Source: Alphaproteobacteria bacterium (GTDB lineage Bacteria > Pseudomonadota > Alphaproteobacteria > Rhizobiales > Xanthobacteraceae). Taken from it: 30,510 bases of DNA. Below, one piece after another: positions 18,252 to 25,827 of the stretch. How positions within the stretch are numbered: the stretch's first letter is position 1; every line of letters begins with the position of its first letter. The notes under the pieces were generated by a model, which saw only the letters and a program-made list of their open reading frames with translations, did not search any database and was not told the origin of the DNA. The DNA is taken from the NCBI GenBank assembly GCA_005884465.1, contig VAZH01000134.1, positions 14,510 through 45,019 of the forward strand. Reading direction: 5' to 3'. A program made the position numbers and the translations under genes.

Positions 18252-18980
18252 TCAAATCGTCGTTTCGGGCCGCCGCGCTTTCGCGGTGCCGAACACTTCC
18301 TCGAACGCCGGCCGCAGCGCTAGATCGACGTCGGCCATGGTCACGGGATGGCCGAGATCGACGAGTGACGTGACGCCATAGCGCGGGTCCGCCACGCCGC
18401 AAGGGACGATCGCCTCGAAGTGTGTCAGATCGGGCTCGACATTGACGGCGATGCCGTGGAACGACACCCAGCGCCGCAGCCGCACGCCGATGGCGGCGAT
18501 CTTGTCTTCGAACCCAAAACCCTTGTCCGGCCGGTTCACCCAGACGCCGACGCGATCCTCGCGCCGCTCGCCGCTCACGTTGAAAGCCGCCAGGGTCCGG
18601 ATGATCCATTCTTCGAGGCCCGCCACATAGGCGCGCACGTCGGGCCGCCGCCGCTTCAGGTCGAGCATGACATAGGCTACCCGCTGGCCGGGGCCGTGAT
18701 AGGTGAGCTGGCCGCCGCGCCCGCTCGCAAACACCGGAAAACGGGGGCCAAGCAGGTCCGCAGGCTTGCCGCTGGTCCCGGAGGTGTAGAGCGGGGGATG
18801 TTCCAGGAGCCAGACCAGTTCGGGCGCCTTCTGTGCGGCGATATCGGCAACCCGCGCCTCCATGGCCGCGACGGCCTCGGGATAGGGCACCGGCGTGTCG
18901 GTTATCCGCCATTCGACCGCGCCGCCGCCGGCAGCCTGCGCAAAGGTCGTTAAATCGAGGTTTTGGCGGTCATTAACCAT
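18252..18980 (-). CDS. lipB: Octanoyltransferase (lipoate biosynthesis)
   Basis: 242 residues, typical of alphaproteobacterial LipB. Family motifs are present: [33 protein letters not shown], the lysine segment [22 protein letters not shown] (Lys160) and the catalytic cysteine in VPCGV (Cys194). It transfers the octanoyl group from acyl-carrier protein to lipoyl domains of 2-oxoacid dehydrogenases and the glycine cleavage H protein, the first step of lipoate assembly. lipA is not next to it. The start at 18980 lies within a TTAA-N7-CTAA element shared with the divergent fliN-like gene. Confidence 0.95.
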   Translation of the reverse strand: MVNDRQNLDLTTFAQAAGGGAVEWRITDTPVPYPEAVAAMEARVADIAAQKAPELVWLLEHPPLYTSGTSGKPADLLGPRFPVFASGRGGQLTYHGPGQRVAYVMLDLKRRRPDVRAYVAGLEEWIIRTLAAFNVSGERREDRVGVWVNRPDKGFGFEDKIAAIGVRLRRWVSFHGIAVNVEPDLTHFEAIVPCGVADPRYGVTSLVDLGHPVTMADVDLALRPAFEEVFGTAKARRPETTI

Positions 18981-18988
18981 TGGCTAAC
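18973..18988 (+). promoter_or_regulatory. Degenerate CtrA-like box between lipB and the FliN-like gene
   Basis: The sequence TTAA (18973-18976), seven bases, then CTAAC differs from the CtrA consensus TTAA-N7-TTAAC at one position. CtrA controls motility genes in alphaproteobacteria, which would suit the FliN-like gene about 60 bases downstream. The site overlaps the lipB start codon, and the single half-site mismatch keeps this tentative. Confidence 0.3.
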
Positions 18989-19046
18989 CATAACGTGGTG
19001 ATCTGGAACCAGGCAATTTCGCAAGCGTCCGTTCGGGTCTTTTCCG

Positions 19047-19289
19047 GTGCCAACCCTCGATAAAGTCAGCGTCGATCTGATGGTGGTCCTCGGCACCACA
19101 ACCATGCCCATCCATCAGGTAATGCGGCTGAGCCGCGGCGCCATCATCGAGCTGGATGCGACCGAGGTCGACGAGGTCAAGATCCTCGCCAACAACCTGC
19201 CGGTCGCCAGCGGGGTAGTGCTTGTCGATCGCAACCGTATTGCGGTTGAAGTCAAGCGAATGCTGCCGCGGCTGCCCGGCACCCGCTAG
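19047..19289 (+). CDS. FliN-like (SpoA domain) flagellar motor switch homologue
   Basis: 80 residues, essentially one SpoA/FliN domain: VSVDLMVVLGTTTMPIHQVMRLSRGAIIELDATEVDEVKILANNLPVASG (read in parts), then VLVDRNRIAVEVKRML. FliN forms the cytoplasmic C-ring that switches flagellar rotation; the same fold occurs in type III secretion. Full FliN proteins usually carry an extra N-terminal segment that is missing here, and no other flagellar gene is nearby, so this is an orphan or accessory copy. A stop codon at 18999-19001 limits the upstream extent and the GTG at 19047 is the only common start codon before the domain, though no good ribosome binding site precedes it. Confidence 0.78.
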   Translation: MPTLDKVSVDLMVVLGTTTMPIHQVMRLSRGAIIELDATEVDEVKILANNLPVASGVVLVDRNRIAVEVKRMLPRLPGTR

Positions 19290-19351
19290 GGCTGTACCGA
19301 TCCGATATTCGGCTAAACCGCGATGCTGGCGGGCCTTGTCCCTCCATCCCT

Positions 19352-19366
19352 GATTTGTTACATCGG
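19352..19366 (+). repeat. Short intergenic repeat, copy C (core only)
   Basis: GATTTGTTACATCGG matches 1368-1382 exactly. It lies 55 bases upstream of tRNA-Leu. The flanking TTTTGCTAT part of copies A and B is not present. Confidence 0.4.
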
Positions 19367-19371
19367 CGCCG

Positions 19372-19393
19372 TTGATCCGGTCTTGATCCGGTC
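19372..19393 (+). repeat. 11-bp tandem direct repeat upstream of tRNA-Leu
   Basis: TTGATCCGGTC occurs twice head to tail (19372-19382 and 19383-19393), 28 bases before the tRNA. It could be part of the tRNA promoter or a slippage product. Confidence 0.45.
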
Positions 19394-19421
19394 CGGCGCA
19401 AGTTCCGTGCCGATCTCCCAA

Positions 19422-19506
19422 GCGCTCGTGGCGGAATTGGTAGACGCGCTGCCTTGAGGTGGCAGTGAGTAACATCGTGGGGGTTCGAGTCCCTCCGAGC
19501 GCACCA
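19422..19506 (+). tRNA. tRNA-Leu (anticodon GAG)
   Basis: An 85-base tRNA with encoded CCA. The acceptor stem is GCGCTCG/CGAGCGC. The anticodon stem-loop is CTGCC-TTGAGGT-GGCAG, giving GAG, which reads CUC and CUU leucine codons. It has the long variable arm expected of tRNA-Leu (TGAGTAACATCGT region) and a T-arm GGGGGTTCGAGTCCCTC. No att-like duplication of its 3' end was seen in the window. Confidence 0.97.
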
Positions 19507-19511
19507 GGAAA

Positions 19512-19820
19512 ATGTGCAATCCAGGCGTGCCCGCCGAACGCCGGGACGTCAGCGCGTCATGCCGGCGATGCAGCTGGTGTGGCGATTTCGAACGGCGATC
19601 GTTGGCTTGCCGTAACAACCTTGGCGTCGAGCGGCTCGAGCTCGAGGCGCGACGTCTCGCAGCGCTTACCGGGGACGGCCCCGCCGCATCCGCCGCGCGC
19701 AAGCAAATCGTCAACGATGTCGCCACGCTGCGTCACGGCGGCGAAATGAAGTCATATATCGATCTGTTGTTTCTCACCTTGATCGTGGTGCTCTGCATCT
19801 CGAAGATCGTGACGAACTGA
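19512..19820 (+). CDS. Possible small membrane protein (hypothetical)
   Basis: A 102-residue open frame directly after the tRNA. The second half looks genuinely coding: codons are strongly GC-rich at third positions from about 19620. It encodes a helical segment (LELEARRLAALTG ... ARKQIVNDVATLRHGG) followed by a C-terminal transmembrane helix (YIDLLFLTLIVVLCISKIV). The first 35 residues are Cys/Arg-rich and unconvincing, so the true start may lie downstream. AGGAAA precedes the ATG very closely. I do not recognise a family. Confidence 0.4.
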   Translation: MCNPGVPAERRDVSASCRRCSWCGDFERRSLACRNNLGVERLELEARRLAALTGDGPAASAARKQIVNDVATLRHGGEMKSYIDLLFLTLIVVLCISKIVTN

Positions 19821-19841
19821 GCCGTTGCGCCAAACCGCCGC

Positions 19842-21101
19842 TCATCGCGCGCCGATCGGCACGGCGATCGTGCCCGGGGAATCGCTGGCGTCGACCGAAA
19901 TCAGCTTTGCGAGACCGTCCGTTTTAGGCTCGGTCGGGACCGGTTGTTCCGCGTGATGCGAGGGCGTAGCGAGCTCTTGCGTGGCCGCGCCTGGCCTTTC
20001 CTGTATTTCGAAAATGCTCTGCGCCGGGACAGGCAGGATATTTGCGGCGCTGCCCGGCGCGAGCGATGATTGCCGGGGCCAGGGCGCTTCCCGCGGCAGC
20101 GGAACGCGGCGTGCAGGCCGGCTGGCGTGATTCGACGCCTCCACGAGGCTCATCGACCGTCCATCTCGCCAGTCCAGATCCGACAGCGCGGGGCCGGGAA
20201 GCATTTCGGCGTTGGCAAAAACGAAATTGGGAATTTTTGGCCAGTGCGAGATCGCCACGTTTTCCGACGGCGGATGCAATTGCCATTGCTGCGGCTCGGT
20301 CGGCGTCGCCGGTTGCTCCGGCGTCGCCGGCACCACGTGGACGATGCGATAGCGGCGCGCGTTCAGCTCGCGCAGAATCCTCGGCAATGCGGCGACGGTT
20401 CGCGCCTGAATATCGTGGAGCAGTAGAATGCCTCTTCCCTTGGCTTCGAGCCGCTTGATCGCGATGTCGTACACACGCGAGGACGAAATATGGTGCCAGT
20501 CATCAGCCGGAAAATCGGCGCTCCAGATCTGGATGCCCTGCGAGGCCAGATAGTCCTCGACGCCGTCGGCGCGCGACAGGCCGGGGATACGAAAGAAGGG
20601 GGCGAGCGCAGCGTCGTCCCCAAGCGCAGTCTTGACCGATGCGATCCCGTCGTCGATCTCCTGCCTGGCGCGCTCGATCGACATCCGCTTCATGCCCGTC
20701 GGATGATTTTGGGTATGGGTGCCGATGCTATGGCCGGCGTCGCGGAGCTTGCGGACGCCTTCCGGAGCGGACTGGGCCATGCGGCCGATGATGAAGAAGG
20801 TCGCCTTCACGCATTGCGAGGCAAGAATGTCCAAAACCTGATTGCTGTTGCGCGGCAACGGCCCGTCGTCGAAGGTCAGCACCACCTCGTGGTCCCCGAG
20901 CGGCAGCGTTTCTGCATATTGCATGGTGCCGATGCGGGGATGCTGCCTGGGATCGACGACCAGGGTTCGTGAAGTGCCCAGCGCGCCGGGATGGCCGCGA
21001 CAATCGGCGGCCGACGCCGTTTGTGCGGTGATAGCGAGTAATCCCAGACACAAGGCGGCCCACTGCAGTGTCCGAACTCCAACCAACACATTACCGAACA
21101 T
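19842..21101 (-). CDS. Exported polysaccharide deacetylase with Pro-rich C-terminal extension
   Basis: 419 residues from the ATG at 21101, preceded by GGCGGGGGC; a GTG 42 bases upstream would extend it. A signal peptide (1-31, ending ASA) precedes a NodB-homology domain: TFDDGP (76-81) with the catalytic base and metal Asp, metal-binding HTQNH (129-133), FRIPGLSR, and ILLLHDIQARTVAALP. The enzyme should remove acetyl groups from N-acetylated sugars in peptidoglycan, chitin-like oligomers or other surface glycan. From about residue 265 a 150-residue Pro/Ala-rich, low-complexity tail follows, absent from its neighbour; it may tether the enzyme to the cell wall or span the periplasm. Its neighbour upstream on the same strand is a paralogue, so the pair arose by duplication. 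Confidence 0.88.
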   Translation of the reverse strand: MFGNVLVGVRTLQWAALCLGLLAITAQTASAADCRGHPGALGTSRTLVVDPRQHPRIGTMQYAETLPLGDHEVVLTFDDGPLPRNSNQVLDILASQCVKATFFIIGRMAQSAPEGVRKLRDAGHSIGTHTQNHPTGMKRMSIERARQEIDDGIASVKTALGDDAALAPFFRIPGLSRADGVEDYLASQGIQIWSADFPADDWHHISSSRVYDIAIKRLEAKGRGILLLHDIQARTVAALPRILRELNARRYRIVHVVPATPEQPATPTEPQQWQLHPPSENVAISHWPKIPNFVFANAEMLPGPALSDLDWRDGRSMSLVEASNHASRPARRVPLPREAPWPRQSSLAPGSAANILPVPAQSIFEIQERPGAATQELATPSHHAEQPVPTEPKTDGLAKLISVDASDSPGTIAVPIGAR

Positions 21102-21195
21102 GAAGCCCCCGCCTGCATTGCCACTTGCTTCCGATAATTGCACAGACCGCTATGAACGGCGCCTTAATTGTTTGACTTCCTCACCTGATTTAGGT

Positions 21196-22014
21196 TCACG
21201 GGACACCATCAAAATCGACCCTGGGGGCAGCCGGGACAAGATGGACCACGCGATAATGATGGTCCTTCAGATAGCGCAGGAAAGCCGGCAGCATGGCGGC
21301 GGTTGGCGCCTTCGGGTCGTGCAGCAGGATGATCCCCTTGCGGGCGGCTCTCAGCCGATCGGTAAGCAGCTTCAATTCGTGGCTTGGCGTCATCGGATTC
21401 CAGTCGCTGGCCCAGAGGTCGGCACCGAACACCGCGATCCCGCGCGATTGCAGCAGGTCGAGGGTCGCCGGCGTCGTCTCGAAGCCGGGAAAACGAAAGA
21501 ACGGCGTGCTCGGGGTGGTGGTCGCGACACCGTGAAGCGCCATTTCATCCGCGGCAATGCCCCGGTCGATTTCCTCTCGGGTCTCGCTTGCCGGGATTTG
21601 CATCAGGCTGCGGTGCAGCCAGGTGTGGTGTCCGATGGTGTGGCCGTCGGCGGCGATCCATCGCACCAGGGCAGAATGTTCTGAGGCCGGCTTGCCGATC
21701 AGGAAGAACGTCGCCCGCACGCATTCCTGGGCCAGTGCCGCCAGAACCCGCGGCGTCGTCGGAGGCCACGGGCCGTCGTCGAATGTGAGCACGACCTCGT
21801 GATCTTCCAGCGGCAGCGTTTGCGGAAAGTTTTTCAGGCCGATCCGCGGGGTGGTGGCGGCATCGACGCTAAGAATGCGTGAGGTGCCCAGCGTTCCCTT
21901 GCGCGGACAGTCCGCTGCCCGGGCCGCCACGCTCCACGCCATCGAGGCGGCGAGGGTGGTCCCCAGCAGGTTTGTGAGCTTCCGAGCTCGTTTTCGCTGG
22001 CGCATCTTTGTCAT
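21196..22014 (-). CDS. Exported polysaccharide deacetylase (paralogue)
   Basis: 272 residues. A basic N-terminus and signal peptide (to about 33, ARA) precede a NodB-homology domain with TFDDGP (77-82), HHTWLH (129-134), FFRFPGFE, and IILLHDPKAPTAAMLPAFL. It shares long segments with the downstream gene, for instance LGTSR, PRIG, and DHEVVLTFDDGP, but it lacks the long tail. Both genes run the same way, 94 bases apart, and are probably cotranscribed. The reaction is metal-dependent de-N-acetylation or de-O-acetylation of a polysaccharide; the substrate cannot be decided. An ATG at 22005 is an alternative start. Confidence 0.88.
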   Translation of the reverse strand: MTKMRQRKRARKLTNLLGTTLAASMAWSVAARAADCPRKGTLGTSRILSVDAATTPRIGLKNFPQTLPLEDHEVVLTFDDGPWPPTTPRVLAALAQECVRATFFLIGKPASEHSALVRWIAADGHTIGHHTWLHRSLMQIPASETREEIDRGIAADEMALHGVATTTPSTPFFRFPGFETTPATLDLLQSRGIAVFGADLWASDWNPMTPSHELKLLTDRLRAARKGIILLHDPKAPTAAMLPAFLRYLKDHHYRVVHLVPAAPRVDFDGVP

Positions 22015-22098
22015 TGCGCTAGGTGATGCCCATTGGGTAATGCGTGAAGCGATAACTCAGACTAGTTCAGCAATTCTGTCAAACCGGCGAGGCGTGGC

Positions 22099-23520
22099 AT
22101 GGCCGAAAATATCGACGCTGCCCATCCCGCCGATGCGTCGGTGCTCGACCGCCTCCCGATGCGCGACGAAGATGGCGAAATTCGACAGGAATTTATCGAG
22201 GAAATCTCGCGCGCGATCCATGCCGAAGACGCCCCATTGCTGCGGGCAATTGTCGCGGAACTGCATGAGGCCGACCTTGGCGATCTGATCGCCGCGCTCG
22301 AACCCGACGACCGCGTCAAGCTCGTGGAGCTGACCGGCACGGATTTCGATTTTTCGGCGCTTAACGAAGTCGACGACGCTGTCCGCGAGGAGATCCTCGA
22401 GGAACTCGAACCCGAGACAGTCGCCGAGGGCGTTCGCGAACTGGAATCCGACGACGCGGTCGAATTGCTCGAAAGCCTCGACGAAGAAGACAAGGTCGAG
22501 ATCCTCGAAAAGCTGCCGCCATCCGAGCGCGTCGCGCTCGAGCGCAGCCTGCTCTATCCGGAAAATTCCGCCGGCCGCCGGATGCAGACCGAGTTCATTG
22601 CGGTGCCGCCGGACTGGACCGTGGGGCAAACGATCGACTACATGCGCGACACGCCCGATTTGCCGGATCGGTTTTACGAAGTCTATGCTGTCGATGACGC
22701 GCAACATTGGCAAGGCGCGGTGTCGCTGGACGTGCTGTTGCGTTCGCGCAGGCCCGTGCCGCTTTCCGATCTGATCGATGAAGACCGCCGCCGCGTCTCG
22801 GTCATGGACGACCAGGAGGAGGTGGCGCGGCTGTTCGGCAAGTACAATCTGGTCGCAGCACCAGTTGTCGATACTGCAAACCGGCTGGTCGGTGTCATCA
22901 CTATCGACGACGTGGTCGACGTGATCGAGGAAGAGGCCGAAGAGGACTTGAAGGCGCTCGGCGGCGTCACCAGCCGCGAAGAATTATCCGATAACGTCTG
23001 GACCATCGCCAGGGGCCGCTTCAACTGGCTATTGGTCAATCTTGCCACCGCGTTCCTGGCGTCCTCGGTGCTCGGCCTGTTCGAGGGTCAGCTGGAAAAG
23101 ATGGTGGCGCTGGCGGTACTGGCGCCGATCGTCGCCAGTCAGGGCGGCAACGCAGCGACCCAGACCATGACGGTGGCGGTGCGCGCACTGGCGACCCGCG
23201 AGCTCGGCTCCAACAACGCGCTTCGCGTCATCATGCGCGAGGTACTGGTCGGCCTTGTCAATGGGCTGGCGTTTGCCGTCATCACCGGCGTTGCCGCGGT
23301 GGCCTGGTTCAAGATCCCCGGACTTGGCGTCGTGATCGGCCTGGCGATCATATGCAATCTGATTGCCGGCGCGCTCGGCGGCATTCTGATCCCGATGCTG
23401 CTGGAACGGGTTCGGGCCGACCCGGCAGTGGCGTCGGGTACGTTCGTCACGACGATCACCGACGTGGTCGGCTTCCTCTCGTTTCTCGGCATCGCAACGC
23501 TATGGTTCGGGCTGAAATAG
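22099..23520 (+). CDS. mgtE: Magnesium transporter MgtE
   Basis: 473 residues with full MgtE architecture: an acidic superhelical N domain (about 20-150, with repeated ALEPDDRVKLVEL and LESLDEEDKVEILEKL type units), a pair of CBS domains (about 155-280; FYEVYAVDD, LVAAPVVDTANRLVGVITIDDVVDVIEEEA), a connecting helix, and a five-helix membrane domain (about 300-473) with APIVASQGGNAATQTM lining the pore and the conserved late acid in TITDVVGF. It is a homodimeric Mg2+ channel that closes when Mg2+ fills the cytosolic N/CBS domains. GAGG lies 6 bases before the ATG. It is divergent from the deacetylase pair. Confidence 0.95.
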   Translation: MAENIDAAHPADASVLDRLPMRDEDGEIRQEFIEEISRAIHAEDAPLLRAIVAELHEADLGDLIAALEPDDRVKLVELTGTDFDFSALNEVDDAVREEILEELEPETVAEGVRELESDDAVELLESLDEEDKVEILEKLPPSERVALERSLLYPENSAGRRMQTEFIAVPPDWTVGQTIDYMRDTPDLPDRFYEVYAVDDAQHWQGAVSLDVLLRSRRPVPLSDLIDEDRRRVSVMDDQEEVARLFGKYNLVAAPVVDTANRLVGVITIDDVVDVIEEEAEEDLKALGGVTSREELSDNVWTIARGRFNWLLVNLATAFLASSVLGLFEGQLEKMVALAVLAPIVASQGGNAATQTMTVAVRALATRELGSNNALRVIMREVLVGLVNGLAFAVITGVAAVAWFKIPGLGVVIGLAIICNLIAGALGGILIPMLLERVRADPAVASGTFVTTITDVVGFLSFLGIATLWFGLK

Positions 23521-23545
23521 CCCGATACGCCGGGCCCGCGCATCG

Positions 23546-23561
23546 TTAATCAAAGCTTAAC
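23546..23561 (+). promoter_or_regulatory. Perfect CtrA box (TTAA-N7-TTAAC)
   Basis: TTAA at 23546-23549, seven bases, then TTAAC at 23557-23561. This matches the full consensus of the alphaproteobacterial cell-cycle regulator CtrA. It ends 37 bases before the start of the XRE-family gene, where it could overlap the promoter. A GANTC methylation site (GAATC, 23591-23595) lies between the box and the ATG. Confidence 0.6.
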
Positions 23562-23598
23562 GCCCATCGCCGATCATTTCCGCGGGAGTGGAATCGGC

Positions 23599-23943
23599 AT
23601 GCAGCGCTTGCGGCTGAAAGCGGATGGACGGATTGTCGAATTGCGCGACGGGCGGGAGTTTCCGCTCGCGCCTTCGATGCCGTTCGCGCCACCGGCGAGG
23701 ACCTCGGTCGCGCCGGCGACGACAAGTGTCGCGCTTGAGATGGCGACCTCTCCGGCGGTTCGCGACCTTCGCCGGCGCGCGCGCCTGACGCAGCAGGAAT
23801 TCGCGGCGCGGCTAGGGGTGCCGGTTGAAACCATTCGCAACTGGGAGCAAGGCAAGCGCATGCCGCGCGGACCGGCGCGGGCACTGCTCGCGGTAATCGC
23901 CCATGCACCGGAAACGGTATTTGCCGCGCTGGCCAGGCCTTGA
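23599..23943 (+). CDS. XRE-family helix-turn-helix transcriptional regulator
   Basis: 114 residues. The C-terminal part (about 52-110) is a lambda-repressor-like HTH: VRDLRRRARLTQQEFAARL, then GVPVETIRNWEQGKRMPRG, then ARALLAVIA. The N-terminal 25 residues (RLKADGRIVELRDGREFPL) look like a small beta domain, followed by a Pro/Ala/Thr linker. No toxin gene is adjacent, so an antitoxin role is not supported despite similarity to antitoxin-type HTH proteins. The upstream region has a perfect CtrA box and a GANTC site, so expression may vary with the cell cycle. A purine-rich GGGAGTGGAA upstream can serve as ribosome binding site. Confidence 0.85.
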   Translation: MQRLRLKADGRIVELRDGREFPLAPSMPFAPPARTSVAPATTSVALEMATSPAVRDLRRRARLTQQEFAARLGVPVETIRNWEQGKRMPRGPARALLAVIAHAPETVFAALARP

Positions 23944-24075
23944 TTCTGAAAAGGCTTTGATCCTGAGAAGCGCGTGATTCCGGCGCTGATCTGAACCGCG
24001 AATCTTCCGCGCGGCAATATTGGCAGCGCGATCCTCAGGGAACATACTGGGGCTCGATCTGCTTGAGTAGCTGCG

Positions 24076-24894
24076 ATGCAATTCGTCGAGGCCAACGGCG
24101 CCAAGATTCCTGCCGTCGGATTGGGTACCTGGGAACTACGCGGGCGAAGCTGCGCACGCCTGGTCGAGCAGGCGCTGAAGCTTGGTTATCGCCACATCGA
24201 CACCGCGCAGGCCTACGAGAACGAACGCGAGGTCGGCGACGGGCTGCGCGCTTCGAGGGTCAGGCGCGACGAGGTATTCGTGACGACCAAGGTCTGGACT
24301 ACTCACTTCGCGCCGAACGATCTCGAGCGATCGGCCAAGGACAGCCTCACAAAGCTGCGCCTTTCCGAAATCGACCTGTTGCTGCTGCACTGGCCAAACC
24401 CGCACGTGCCCTTGCAGGAGACGTTGGGCGCGCTGGCGCAGGTCAAAAAACTCGGCATGTGCAGGCACATCGGCGTCTCGAACTTCACCGTGGCTTTGAT
24501 CGAAGAGGCCGTCGCGGCATGCCCGGAACCGCTGGTGTGCGACCAGGTCGAATACCATCCCTATCTGGATCAAACCAAGGTAAAGGACGCGTGCGCACGT
24601 CAGGGCATGGCTTTGGTCGCCTATAGCCCGGTTGCCAAGGGCCGTATCAAGAACGACCGGACGCTGGCGCAAATCGGGCAGGCGCACGGCAAAACCGCCG
24701 CCCAGGTTTGCCTGCGCTGGCTCGTGCAGCAGAATGTTGCCGCGATACCGCGGACATCGCGGATCGAGCGGCTGTCGGAAAATATCGACATCTTCGACTT
24801 CGTGCTGTCCGAGGAGGAGATGCGCCAAATCTCCCTGATGGGAAGCGCCAAAGTCCGGCTCACCGATTTCGGTTTCGCGCCGAAATGGGATTGA
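24076..24894 (+). CDS. Aldo/keto reductase
   Basis: 272 residues, a TIM-barrel NADPH-dependent oxidoreductase. The catalytic tetrad is visible: Asp42 and Tyr47 in RHIDTAQAYENE, Lys72 in VTTKVW, and His105 in LLLLHWPNP. Further family motifs are IGVSNFTVALIEEA, VEYHPYL, and the coenzyme-binding AIPRTSRIERLSENIDIFDF. It most resembles the bacterial 2,5-diketo-gluconate/methylglyoxal reductase branch. It reduces aldehydes or ketones to alcohols in the cytoplasm; the natural substrate is not evident. It is transcribed alone between the XRE regulator and the TonB-like gene. Confidence 0.93.
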   Translation: MQFVEANGAKIPAVGLGTWELRGRSCARLVEQALKLGYRHIDTAQAYENEREVGDGLRASRVRRDEVFVTTKVWTTHFAPNDLERSAKDSLTKLRLSEIDLLLLHWPNPHVPLQETLGALAQVKKLGMCRHIGVSNFTVALIEEAVAACPEPLVCDQVEYHPYLDQTKVKDACARQGMALVAYSPVAKGRIKNDRTLAQIGQAHGKTAAQVCLRWLVQQNVAAIPRTSRIERLSENIDIFDFVLSEEEMRQISLMGSAKVRLTDFGFAPKWD

Positions 24895-24948
24895 GACTGT
24901 TGCGTTGCCCGCTATGCTGGCGGCGGGGACGATCTTGAAAAACGTTGA

Positions 24949-25758
24949 TTGAATACGGTGGAACCACGACGGTTCATACGCTCGGGCATCGCAGCATCGG
25001 CGATCGGCCACCTGTCGATTCTGACGGCGGTTCTGATCTTCACCGAGGTGCATCCGCTCGGCACGGTCACGGCCGAGCCGATCACGGTCGATATTGTTTC
25101 ACCGGACGAGGCCGCGAAGGCTGAGCCGCTTCCGACGCCGAAAACGGAGCCTTCTCACCCCTTCGACCTTTCCTCGAAATCTGCTTCGAGTTCACCGGCA
25201 GCTGCCGCCGCGCCCGCGGCTGCCACGCAGCCGCAAAAGCAGGCCACGCTGTCGACGCCGAGTCTTGATCGACAAGAGGCTCAACAGGCCAATGCGCAGC
25301 CGCAACCGCCGTCGACATCGCCGTTGCCTGCCTACAGACCTCCGGAGCCTGATCTTTCCATCAAATACCACGTGCTGCTTGGTCTGCCCCCAGATTTGCC
25401 CCAGGCCAAATCAGGCGACTTCGACGCCCCGGCGTCAAAGACCGCCGACATTGCGTCCAGTCTCATCACGGAGTTTCGGCGTCATCTCAGGACATGTTCG
25501 AGACTGCCGGAGTCGATCGCAGCCTCCGACAAGGTCAAGGTTACACTGCGGGTGCTGATGACGCCTGAAGGCAGGCTTGCGGCAGAACCGATCTTGATCG
25601 AAGCCAGCGCGTCGACAAAGGGACCGGCTTTGATGCAAGGCGCCATCACTGCGCTCCAGGCTTGCCAGCCCTACGCGATGCTGCCGGCGGAACGATATGG
25701 TGAATGGAAAGTGCTCGACTTAAGCTTCACGCCGCAGGATTTTTCGGGCTCTTCTTGA
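24949..25758 (+). CDS. TonB/TolA-like envelope protein
   Basis: 269 residues. One N-terminal transmembrane anchor (about 13-32, IAASAIGHLSILTAVLIF) leads into a Pro/Ala/Ser/Gln-rich periplasmic stalk (50-135) and a globular C-terminal domain (about 160-262: LRTCSRLPESIAASDKVKVTLRVLMTPEGRL ... ALQACQPYAMLP, in parts) that resembles TolA/TonB C-terminal domains. It could transmit energy or stabilise envelope contacts, but no exbB/exbD or tolQ/tolR partner is adjacent, so it is an orphan. There is no ATG start: an in-frame stop lies just before TTG 24949, leaving TTG 24949 or GTG 24958. Confidence 0.72.
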   Translation: MNTVEPRRFIRSGIAASAIGHLSILTAVLIFTEVHPLGTVTAEPITVDIVSPDEAAKAEPLPTPKTEPSHPFDLSSKSASSSPAAAAAPAAATQPQKQATLSTPSLDRQEAQQANAQPQPPSTSPLPAYRPPEPDLSIKYHVLLGLPPDLPQAKSGDFDAPASKTADIASSLITEFRRHLRTCSRLPESIAASDKVKVTLRVLMTPEGRLAAEPILIEASASTKGPALMQGAITALQACQPYAMLPAERYGEWKVLDLSFTPQDFSGSS

Positions 25759-25827
25759 CTCTGATCGCGCGGCAGGGGTTGGAGGCGAACTCCCTGCGCC
25801 AGCAAACCAACAAGGGATTTTTTCGAG

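Noticed and set aside
18187..18912. 241-codon minus-strand frame overlapping lipB
   Set aside because: It is in another frame of lipB, Arg/Gly/Ala rich, whereas the lipB frame has all family motifs.
19422..19506. tRNA-Leu as an integration site for a genomic island
   Set aside because: No integrase gene and no second copy of the tRNA 3' end are visible in the window.
23599..23943. XRE protein as the antitoxin of a toxin-antitoxin pair
   Set aside because: No small toxin gene is next to it on the same strand; both neighbours are ordinary genes (mgtE and an aldo/keto reductase).
24039..24064. EcfG-type general stress promoter (GGAAC) before the aldo/keto reductase
   Set aside because: The -10 position reads GCTT rather than CGTT.
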